Shown: piece after piece, positions 1 to 5,640 of the stretch
Layout of the letters: each line of letters begins with the position of its first letter
Position numbering within the stretch: the stretch's first letter is position 1
DNA from: Rubrivivax sp.
GTDB lineage: Bacteria > Pseudomonadota > Gammaproteobacteria > Burkholderiales > Burkholderiaceae_C
Assembly: GCA_027484885.1 (NCBI GenBank)
Contig: JAIXSD010000099.1
Coordinates: 1-5,774, forward strand
Reading direction: 5' to 3'
Length of the DNA stretch: 5,774 bases
Made by a program: the position numbers and the translations under genes
Notes under the pieces: generated by a model
Databases searched by the model: none
What the model was told of the DNA's origin: nothing
What the model saw: only the letters and a program-made list of their open reading frames with translations

Positions 1-49
1 CCACCCGGACAGCCGCCTGCCCTCCATCCTGATCCCGGCCACGGCATGA
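1..49 (+). CDS. 3' end of an unidentified upstream gene (partial)
   Basis: An open frame (codons from position 2) enters from the left edge and reads HPDSRLPSILIPATA before a TGA at 47-49. The TGA overlaps the ATG of the ABC exporter gene in an ATGA junction, the classic arrangement for translational coupling, so the two genes are probably in one operon. Fifteen residues are too few to assign a family. That this frame is really coding is inferred from the overlap, from the absence of a Shine-Dalgarno sequence for the next gene, and from the same G/C-ending codon habit. Given the exporter and oxidase downstream, it may be a biosynthetic enzyme or transport partner, but nothing in the sequence proves this. 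Confidence 0.5.
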   Translation, partial: HPDSRLPSILIPATA

Positions 50-1995
50 GCGGCGACGCGCTCAGCGCCGAGCCGGGCTTGGCGCAGGAACTGGAGCGCC
101 CCTACTGGCGCCTGCAGGACGAGGCCGATGCCGCCCGCCCTGGAGGTGGAAATGGCGGCCTGAGCGCGGCCCGCCTGCTGGGGCGCCTGGCCCAGGCCGC
201 GGTGCCGCTCTGGCAGCTCTTGCGCACGGCTGCCCCTCGGGCCGGTGCAGGTCTGTTGCTGAGCCAGCTGCTGGTCGGCGCGCTCAGCGCCGGTGCCCTG
301 CTGATGAGCACCCGGGTGCTAGAGCCCCTGCTGGCCAGCGGCAGCGCGGCCGAGCGCCTGCAGGCGGCCCTGCCCGATCTGCTGGCCCTGGCCGGCCTGC
401 TGGCCCTGGGTCTGGCCCTGGAGAGCGCCAGTGCGCGGGCGCGTGCCCATCTCGTGCCCCAGCTGCGCCGGCTGGCCGAGGAGCGCCTGTTCCGGGCCAG
501 CCTGCAGGTGGACCTGGCGGCTTTTGACGATGCCGGTTTCTATGACCAACTGCACCGCGCCCGCGACCGCGGTGTGCTGCACCTGGAAGGCGCGCTTGAG
601 TGCGCGCTGGAGCTGCTGGCCGGCGCCATCGCGGTGCTGGCTGCCCTGCTGGCCCTGGCCTGGCTGCATGCCCTGCTGCCAGCGCTGCTGGGGCTGGTGC
701 TGATGCCGCAGGCCTGGGCGGTCTGGAGCGCGGCCCGTTTGCAGTACGCCAGCATGGCCGCCACGGTGCGCCTCAGCCGCGAAACCGAGATGATGGCCGA
801 GCTGGCCACCCAGCGCGAGGCGGCGGCCGAGATCCGCGCCCAGCAGGCGCCCGACTTTGTGATCGAGGCCTATGCGCGCAGCGCCGATGCCCTGCGCGAC
901 CATCTTGTGAGCCTGGGCCTGGCCGAAGCGCGGCGCCAGAGCCAGGGTCGCTGGCTGGCCGCGGCTGGCCTGGCGCTCACGCTGGCCGGGCTGGGCCTCT
1001 TGCTGCAGGCCGGCGCCCTACCCCTGGCGGCGGCCGGCACCGCCGTGCTGGCCCTGCGCAGCGCCAGCGCCGCCCTCGAGCGCCTGACCCGCGCGGCCCA
1101 CGAGCTGTTCGAGAAAAGCCTCTACATCGCCGACTACCAGGACTTTCTTCGCCAGGCCGAGCAACGCCGGCCGGCCTGCCCGCAAGGCGCCCGGCCCGCC
1201 CCCGCCCAGCCCGGCACGATACGGGTGGAGGACCTGAGCTTTGCCTACCAGCCCGGTCGGCCGGTGCTGCAAGGCATCGACCTGGAGATTCAGCCCGGCC
1301 AGACCGTGGCCCTGGTCGGCGAGAACGGCAGTGGCAAAACCACCCTGGCCAAGCTGCTGGCCGGGCTCTATCAACCCGACCGGGGTCGCATCTGCTGGGA
1401 TGGGCAGGACATGGCCGGCTTCGAACCCGAGAGCCGTGCCGAACGCATCGCCATGGTGCTGCAGGACCCCGTGCGCTGGCCGCGCAGCGCCCGCGACAAT
1501 GTGCGCATCGGCCGCCACACCCGCCCGGACCCTGAGGACCGCGCCCTGCGGGCCGCCGCCCGCAGCGCCCGCGCCGACGAGGTGATCGCCGGCCTGCCCC
1601 AGGGCTGGGACACGGTGCTGTCGCGTTACTTCCGCGGTGGCCAGGATCTGTCGGGCGGCCAGTGGCAGCGTCTGGCGGTAGCGCGCGGCCTGTTCCGCGA
1701 TGCGCCCCTGGTGATCTGGGACGAGCCCACCGCGCCGCTGGACGCGCGCGCCGAAGCGGCCGTCTACGACTCGCTGCGCCAGCTGGCCGCAGGCCGCACC
1801 GTGGTGCTGATCACGCACCGCCTGGCCAGCGTGCGCGCGGCCGACCGCATCTTCTTCATGGAGCGCGGCCGCCTGGTCGAGCAAGGCCGGCACGAGGAGC
1901 TGATGGCCTTGAACGGCCGCTATGCCGAGCTGGTGCGCTTGCAAAACACACTGCACGCGCTGCCGGACGCGGGCGTCGCGACGAGCCATGGCTGA
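46..1995 (+). CDS. ABC exporter, fused membrane and ATPase domains (NisT/SpaT-like, no peptidase domain)
   Basis: A 649-residue half-size ABC exporter, predicted to sit in the inner membrane and to work as a homodimer. Residues 1-60 are polar to amphipathic, with no C39 peptidase domain. Hydrophobic segments follow at about 65-88, 109-127, 188-226 (two) and 304-340 (two), giving the usual six. Between them, FDDAGFYDQLHRARD (160-174) resembles the cytoplasmic-loop motif of exporters near lanthipeptide-type clusters. The ATPase domain is complete: A-loop Tyr401, Walker A GENGSGKTT (425-433), Q-loop Gln473, signature LSGGQ (535-539), Walker B LVIWDE (555-560) and H-loop His591. The D-loop reads APLD instead of the common SALD. 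The ATG at 46 has no clear Shine-Dalgarno but overlaps the preceding stop (ATGA), and the 3' end overlaps the oxidase gene by 8 bases. The function is ATP-driven export; the cargo is unknown. Peptide or another amphipathic natural product is inferred from family resemblance. Lipid or drug export cannot be excluded. Confidence 0.9.
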   Translation: MSGDALSAEPGLAQELERPYWRLQDEADAARPGGGNGGLSAARLLGRLAQAAVPLWQLLRTAAPRAGAGLLLSQLLVGALSAGALLMSTRVLEPLLASGSAAERLQAALPDLLALAGLLALGLALESASARARAHLVPQLRRLAEERLFRASLQVDLAAFDDAGFYDQLHRARDRGVLHLEGALECALELLAGAIAVLAALLALAWLHALLPALLGLVLMPQAWAVWSAARLQYASMAATVRLSRETEMMAELATQREAAAEIRAQQAPDFVIEAYARSADALRDHLVSLGLAEARRQSQGRWLAAAGLALTLAGLGLLLQAGALPLAAAGTAVLALRSASAALERLTRAAHELFEKSLYIADYQDFLRQAEQRRPACPQGARPAPAQPGTIRVEDLSFAYQPGRPVLQGIDLEIQPGQTVALVGENGSGKTTLAKLLAGLYQPDRGRICWDGQDMAGFEPESRAERIAMVLQDPVRWPRSARDNVRIGRHTRPDPEDRALRAAARSARADEVIAGLPQGWDTVLSRYFRGGQDLSGGQWQRLAVARGLFRDAPLVIWDEPTAPLDARAEAAVYDSLRQLAAGRTVVLITHRLASVRAADRIFFMERGRLVEQGRHEELMALNGRYAELVRLQNTLHALPDAGVATSHG

Positions 1996-3469
1996 AGCGC
2001 GCAGCGTGCAGGCGCTCGATTGGTCACCGCTTTTGCAGCGCTGGCAGGGTCATGTCTTCCAGCCCGGAGAACGGGCCGAGATCGGCGTGGGCAAGCAACT
2101 GGCCGCGGCAGGCCGGCCCTTGCCCAGCTCGGCGCTGTGGCTGCGCGCCCGCAGCGAGAGCGATGTGCGCCGGGCGCTGGAGTTCCTGGCCCGGCACGAG
2201 CAGGGCTTTGCGGTGCGCAGCGGTGGCCATTGCTTTGCCGACCTGTCCAGTCATGCCGAGGTGGTGCTGGATCTCAGTGAGCTCCGCCGCATGGAGCTGA
2301 ACCTGCAAGGCCTGCGCGCCGGGCCCGGCGTCGGCGCCGGCGAGGCCAGCGCCTTTCTGACTTCGCGCGGCCGCCTGCTGCCCACCGGCGGCTGCCCTGG
2401 TGTGGCCCTGGGAGGCCTGGCCCTGGTGGGCGGCTTCGGCCTGCTGGGGCGGCGCCACGGCCTGGTCTGTGAGCAGGTGCAGGCCCTGCGTGTGGCCTTG
2501 CCTGGCGGCGATCTGGTCGAGGCCAGCGCGCATCACCATGCCGATCTGTTCTGGGCCTTGCGGGGCGCGGGCGCCGGGCAGTTCGGCGTGGTCACCGAGC
2601 TGCTCTTCGACACCCAGCCGGCCCAGGCCCTCAATGTGGTCCACGCGCGCTGGCCCTGGGACTCCGCGGCGGCCGTGATCGAGGCCTGGCAGGCCTTGGC
2701 GGCGGCGGCGGACCCGCGCGTGAATCTGGAGCTGGCCTTGAGCGCCAGCGATGACCCCGAGGATGCGGACGAGGGCCCGCCGCAGATCGAGCTCTTCGGC
2801 GTGGTGCTGGCCGAGGCCGAAGAGGTGCCGGCCCTGCTGGCCCCCTGGCGCCAGGCCCTGGGCAGCCTGGCCGAGGCCTTTTGCGAATGGCGCCTGCCGG
2901 CCGCGGCCGCGGCCAGTTATTTGTGCGGCCGGCTGGACCGGCGCTGCGAGCCCGCCTGGCAGCCCAGCCAGCCCTACCGCGAGCACGGCTACCAGTTCAC
3001 CAAATCGGGCTTTTTCGCGCAAAGCCTGTCGACCCACGCGATTGCGGATTTGCTCGCCCACTTCGCCGCCGACCGCCGCTATGCCCAGCATCGGGAACTG
3101 GAGTTCATCCCCTGGGGCGGCGCCTACAGCGCGGCGGCGGGCGAGCGATCGCAGGCCGACTGCGCCTTCAGCCACCGCGACGCGCAGTTCATGATTCGCC
3201 ACACCGCGGTGGTGGGTGCGCGCTCCAGCGCCGAGCTGCGCGCCCACGCACGGCGCTGGGCGCAAGCCTCACGGGCAACGGTGGCCGCCGCCGGCAATGG
3301 CCGGGCCTACCAGGGTTATGCCGATCTCGAATTGCCGCAATGGGCCCAGGCCTACTACGGCCCGGACCTGCCGCGGCTGCGCGCGCTGAAAAGCCGGCAT
3401 GACCCGTGGATGCTGATGCACCATGCCCAGGCCCTGACGCCGAGCTTTCAGGACCTGCCCAGCCGCTGA
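1988..3469 (+). CDS. Berberine-bridge-enzyme-like FAD-dependent oxidase, predicted bicovalent flavin
   Basis: A 493-residue flavoenzyme of the FAD_binding_4 plus BBE C-terminal family. The FAD-binding half covers about 48-210: VRSGGHCF (76-83) puts His81 at the 8-alpha-histidyl FAD site, and GGCPGVALGG (134-143) puts Cys136 at the 6-S-cysteinyl site. DLFWALRGAGAGQFGVVTE (186-204) is the standard family motif. The substrate domain follows and includes KSGFF (339-343), IPWGGAYS (374-381) and FSHRDAQFMI (394-403). The C-terminal BBE motif runs from YQGYADLELPQW (441) through YYGPDLPRLRALK (456-468) to HDPW (471). There is no signal peptide, so it is probably cytoplasmic. Family members oxidise alcohols, sugars, amines or C-C bonds with O2, giving H2O2; the substrate here is unknown. 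The ATG at 1988 was chosen because it overlaps the exporter stop by 8 bases and yields a normal family N-terminus; the frame is open 22 codons further upstream. No good Shine-Dalgarno is visible, so coupling to the exporter is likely. It probably acts on the exported product. Confidence 0.9.
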   Translation: MAEARSVQALDWSPLLQRWQGHVFQPGERAEIGVGKQLAAAGRPLPSSALWLRARSESDVRRALEFLARHEQGFAVRSGGHCFADLSSHAEVVLDLSELRRMELNLQGLRAGPGVGAGEASAFLTSRGRLLPTGGCPGVALGGLALVGGFGLLGRRHGLVCEQVQALRVALPGGDLVEASAHHHADLFWALRGAGAGQFGVVTELLFDTQPAQALNVVHARWPWDSAAAVIEAWQALAAAADPRVNLELALSASDDPEDADEGPPQIELFGVVLAEAEEVPALLAPWRQALGSLAEAFCEWRLPAAAAASYLCGRLDRRCEPAWQPSQPYREHGYQFTKSGFFAQSLSTHAIADLLAHFAADRRYAQHRELEFIPWGGAYSAAAGERSQADCAFSHRDAQFMIRHTAVVGARSSAELRAHARRWAQASRATVAAAGNGRAYQGYADLELPQWAQAYYGPDLPRLRALKSRHDPWMLMHHAQALTPSFQDLPSR

Positions 3470-3475
3470 GCCCGA

Positions 3476-3495
3476 GCCGCGCCGCGCCGCGCCGC
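3476..3495. repeat. (GCCGC)4 tandem pentamer
   Basis: Four perfect, adjacent copies of GCCGC lie just after the oxidase stop codon and 9 bases before the A-tract beside the terminator hairpin. It is non-coding, lying between two convergent genes. Such a run could vary in length by slippage, but no effect on either gene is evident. Confidence 0.7.
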
Positions 3496-3504
3496 AGCAA
3501 AATG

Positions 3505-3528
3505 AAAAAAGCAGCCCGAAGGCTGCTT
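3505..3528 (-). terminator. Rho-independent terminator of the PEP-CTERM gene, between convergent genes
   Basis: A perfect 8-bp stem AAGCAGCC/GGCTGCTT (3509-3516 and 3521-3528) with a CGAA loop (3517-3520). Read on the minus strand, the loop is TTCG, a stable tetraloop, and the stem runs into six T residues (complement of 3505-3510). This is a textbook terminator about 33 bases after the minus-strand stop codon at 3562. On the plus strand the hairpin is about 40 bases past the oxidase stop, but only a weak T-containing stretch (TTGAATGTT) follows it, so termination in that direction would be poorer. Confidence 0.88.
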
Positions 3529-3561
3529 GAATGTTGAGGCGTTGCGGAACGAACGATTCAA

Positions 3562-4137
3562 TCAGTCCGCACGGCGGCCACGGCGCGCCGCCAGGCCCAC
3601 GGCAAACAGACCCAGGGCCATCAGGCCGTAAGTGGCGGGCTCGGGCACTGGCGCGCTGATGACGCTGCCGGGGCCGGTGACGGTCAGGCTGTAGGCGCCA
3701 AAGTCACCGGGATCGAAACCGGTGGTGATGAAGAAGTAGTTGGTGCCGGCCGTCAGATTGACGCTGAAGCCCGACAAGCCAATGCTGGGCCGGTCGTCAT
3801 TGCCAATCACGCCGTTGACCAGGGGCGTGGCCGCGTTGAAGGCGTCTTTGTAGACGAAGGTGAAGTTGTCCCAGTTGGCCGCCGCGGTGTTCAGGAAATC
3901 GTAGGCACCGGTCACCGACACGGTGAAGGGCAGGACCTCGTACTTGACGCCGGTGCCGGCCGTGGACAGGCCCGAGAAGCTGGCGAACGGGCGGTTCCAG
4001 ATGTCGCCATTGCTGGTGTCGCCGGTGAACACTTCGGCGTGCGCGCCAGCCGCGGCGCAGATCAGGGCGGCCGCCAGGGCCAGGCGATGGAGCGGGGCGT
4101 GAGCGCGCCGCGAGTCAGAGCAGGTGCGGGTGAACAT
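3562..4137 (-). CDS. PEP-CTERM sorting-domain protein, secreted, otherwise uncharacterised
   Basis: A 191-residue exported protein. It has an N-terminal signal peptide: basic and polar residues 1-18, a hydrophobic core LALAAALICAAAG (19-31), and a likely cleavage after AHA at 34. The mature part (35-160) is rich in Thr, Gly, Asn, Phe and Tyr, has alternating beta-type patterning, and shows no recognised catalytic motif. The C-terminus is a complete sorting signal: VPEP (164-167), a hydrophobic helix (about 170-184) and the basic tail RRGRR (185-189). In this family the signal is recognised and cut by an exosortase, and many such proteins are linked to exopolysaccharide or biofilm matrix. No exosortase gene is in the window. 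The ATG at 4137 was preferred because the signal peptide starts there and AAGGGA lies about 10 bases upstream. The frame is open to an ATG at 4254, but that adds 39 residues ahead of the signal peptide. The gene is monocistronic with its own terminator. Confidence 0.9.
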   Translation of the reverse strand: MFTRTCSDSRRAHAPLHRLALAAALICAAAGAHAEVFTGDTSNGDIWNRPFASFSGLSTAGTGVKYEVLPFTVSVTGAYDFLNTAAANWDNFTFVYKDAFNAATPLVNGVIGNDDRPSIGLSGFSVNLTAGTNYFFITTGFDPGDFGAYSLTVTGPGSVISAPVPEPATYGLMALGLFAVGLAARRGRRAD

Positions 4138-4147
4138 GGTGATACGG

Positions 4148-4153
4148 TCCCTT
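4148..4153 (-). promoter_or_regulatory. Ribosome binding site that decides the PEP-CTERM start
   Basis: On the minus strand AAGGGA lies 10 bases before the ATG at 4137. It supports the shorter start, which opens directly into the signal peptide, over the in-frame ATG at 4254. Confidence 0.6.
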
Positions 4154-4236
4154 GCAGTCTTGCTGTTGTGGTCGGTCGCGCCCTGAACGAAGAAGAGATC
4201 AGGCGCGCCGGAATGAGCACATCTCAAGCCCGGCCG

Positions 4237-4261
4237 GCACAGCGCCGAAAGCACAGCGCCG
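4237..4261. repeat. 11-base direct repeat, 14-base period
   Basis: GCACAGCGCCG occurs at 4237-4247 and exactly again at 4251-4261, separated by AAA. It lies about 100-124 bases upstream of the PEP-CTERM start codon. The arrangement fits either a small tandem duplication or a pair of direct-repeat binding sites for a regulator. The 14-base period is not a whole number of helical turns. Which of these applies cannot be decided from the sequence. Confidence 0.7.
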
Positions 4262-4283
4262 ATTGGACTTGCGATTTCATGCT

Positions 4284-4321
4284 ATGCCCGGGAGACCGCC
4301 CGCTGGGAGGGCGGATGCCCG
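4284..4321. promoter_or_regulatory. GC-rich hairpin bracketed by ATGCCCG direct repeats
   Basis: CCGCCC (4296-4301) and GGGCGG (4309-4314) can pair around a 7-base loop. The direct repeat ATGCCCG flanks the hairpin at 4284-4290 and 4315-4321. It lies about 140 bases past the telA stop and about 160 bases before the PEP-CTERM start. Without a U-tract on either strand it is not a standard intrinsic terminator. It might be a transcript-end structure for telA, a leader element, or chance in GC-rich DNA. Confidence 0.4.
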
Positions 4322-4452
4322 CAGCGCCAGCGCGCCACGTCACACGAAGCAGCTTCTGGCAAACCCTAGGGGCCTGGCCTGCGATGGCCGCATGCAGGAG
4401 CGCGAAGACCGAGAACCCGCGCTTCGACAAGGCCCGGGGGGGTCAGCGCCCT

Positions 4453-5640
4453 TCAGCCCCCGGCTGCTTCGCGCGCGCGCTGCTGGCGCACCCGATCGAC
4501 ATAGGTTTCGGCGCGGGCCAGCTCGCTCTTCAGGATGGCATTGTTCTGGCCCATCACATCAATGGCCTTGGCGCGGAAGTTGTCCATCGCGTCCATGGCC
4601 TGGAAGGTCTGGTTGAACATCTCTTTCATCTTGTCGATGCCCAGCATGGGGTTCTGCGCGAACTGGGTGGTCTGCTCGACATGCTGGTTGAGTGCGCGGC
4701 CGGTCTCGCTGATGAGGTTGCCGATGGTGGCGTTGACGCCTTGCAGCATCTCCATCACCTGGATCTGGTTGCCGGTGGCACGCGCCACGGTCTGGGCCAC
4801 GGCCAGGGCGCTCATGCCGGTGGTGGCCACGCGGGTGCAGCCATTGATCATTTCGCGGCCGGTCTTTTTGAGCACATCGAGCGCCAGATAACCGTTCACA
4901 CAGACGGCTTGCTGGGTCTGGATGTCCTGCAGGTTCTGGCGCGCATAGAACAGCACTTCCTGGCGCAGGGCCTGGGCGCGCTGCGGGTCGCTGAGCTCCA
5001 GGGCCTGCACTTTGTCGGCCAGCTGGCTGTCCAGCGCGCCGGCAAAGCGGGCGGCCGCGGCCAGCTTCTGCATCGCGTCCCAAAGCTTGGCACGGGTGGC
5101 CTCGATGTCGATCACATCTTTTTGCATGTCATCGCGGGCGGCGTAGAGCTGGCCCATCGAGGTCTTGAGCTGCTCGGCCGCGCTCTGGTATTTGCGGAAG
5201 TAGGCCTCCAGCTTGTTGCCGAAGGGGATGATGCCCAGCAGCTTGCGCGGCTGCAGCAGGTCTCCGTCAGCGCCGGGGTTGAGCTCGTCGAGCTGGGCGC
5301 GGATCTCGGCAATCGCCTTGTAGGCCGGCGTGTCTTCGATGCCCGCAAAGTTGCGATTCATGAAGCGGCCCTGCATCAGCGAAGACGCGTTGGAGATTTC
5401 CTCCTTGCCCAGGGCGAAGGCGCTGTCCAGGCGCTGCTTGAAGGCCTCGCTGTGCAGGTCTTCGCGGGCCAGGGCGTCGATGAACTGCAGCACCTGGGCG
5501 TCGACCTGCTGGGCCAGCTCGGGCTTGAGCGGCACGGCCTCGCGCGTGGCCTCGGCGGCCACCGGGTGAATCACCTCGGGTGGCTGCAGCTGGAAGGCGG
5601 GCGTCGTCGCAGCGGGGCTGGCGGTGGACGGAGAGTTCAT
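4453..5640 (-). CDS. telA: TelA/KlaB-family toxic anion resistance protein
   Basis: A 395-residue protein of the TelA family (Pfam PF05816), close to the usual length. Residues 1-40 are a Pro/Ala/Thr-rich, probably disordered leader. The rest is almost entirely helical with many charged heptad-like stretches and no signal peptide or membrane segment, so it is predicted to be cytoplasmic. Family landmarks are LLGIIPFGNKLEAYFRKYQS (134-153), the stretch around DIQTQQAVCVNGYLALDVL (239-257), and the helical MLQGVNATIGNLI (298-310). Plasmid RK2 TelA (KlaB) takes part in tellurite resistance. Most chromosomal members have no proven substrate and often sit with stress or envelope genes, so tellurite resistance should not be assumed here. 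The ATG at 5640 has GAGGAG 8 bases upstream and overlaps the preceding gene's stop (ATGA), indicating an operon. No klaA- or klaC-like partner is visible in this window. Confidence 0.9.
   Translation of the reverse strand: MNSPSTASPAATTPAFQLQPPEVIHPVAAEATREAVPLKPELAQQVDAQVLQFIDALAREDLHSEAFKQRLDSAFALGKEEISNASSLMQGRFMNRNFAGIEDTPAYKAIAEIRAQLDELNPGADGDLLQPRKLLGIIPFGNKLEAYFRKYQSAAEQLKTSMGQLYAARDDMQKDVIDIEATRAKLWDAMQKLAAAARFAGALDSQLADKVQALELSDPQRAQALRQEVLFYARQNLQDIQTQQAVCVNGYLALDVLKKTGREMINGCTRVATTGMSALAVAQTVARATGNQIQVMEMLQGVNATIGNLISETGRALNQHVEQTTQFAQNPMLGIDKMKEMFNQTFQAMDAMDNFRAKAIDVMGQNNAILKSELARAETYVDRVRQQRAREAAGG

Larger units (their letters stand above)
4138..4452. other. Non-coding region upstream of the PEP-CTERM gene and downstream of telA
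   Basis: About 315 bases without a supportable gene. It must hold the 3' end of the telA transcript and the promoter and leader of the PEP-CTERM gene. I found no convincing sigma-70 -35/-10 pair and no sigma-54 -24/-12 element with correct spacing. Visible structure is a direct repeat (4237-4261), a hairpin between ATGCCCG repeats (4284-4321), the odd palindrome GAAGCAGCTTC (4346-4356), the palindrome CCCTAGGG (4364-4371), and an arm pair CCTGC/GCAGG (4378-4382 and 4394-4398). No U-tract terminator follows telA. Short open frames here (for example 4224-4430 on the minus strand) have no ribosome binding site or recognisable protein character. Confidence 0.6.

Noticed and set aside
600..1535. 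A 311-codon frame on the same strand inside the exporter gene
   Set aside because: It is an out-of-frame Arg/Ala/Gly-rich reading of the exporter sequence; the exporter frame carries all the conserved motifs.
1018..1989. A 323-codon minus-strand frame opposite the ATPase domain
   Set aside because: It lies entirely antisense to the conserved Walker A to H-loop region, and its translation has no recognisable protein character.
2024..3265. A 413-codon open frame on the minus strand, opposite the oxidase gene
   Set aside because: It is a shadow frame created by high GC codon use. Its translation is low-complexity Gly/Ala/Gln/Arg with no motif, while the plus strand encodes a complete, motif-bearing oxidase.
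4138..4254. Extended PEP-CTERM start at 4254
   Set aside because: It would put 39 non-conserved-looking residues before a well-formed signal peptide. The inner ATG at 4137 has its own AAGGGA.
4325..4345. Possible sigma-54 promoter on the minus strand (TGGCGCGCTGGCGCTGC)
   Set aside because: The GC of the -12 element is two bases out of register with TGGC, and the TTGC core is not present.
4341..4400. Possible riboswitch on the plus strand: GGCAAACC at 4358-4365 recalls the cyclic-di-GMP-I aptamer, and GCGATGGCC downstream recalls fluoride aptamers
   Set aside because: The remaining conserved elements and their spacing are missing, and the plus strand here leads only into the antisense of telA, so there is no gene to control.
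4224..4430. A 68-residue minus-strand ORF in the intergenic region
   Set aside because: No ribosome binding site, no recognisable domain, composition like random GC-rich DNA, and it runs into the alternative upstream part of the PEP-CTERM region. It remains unsupported.
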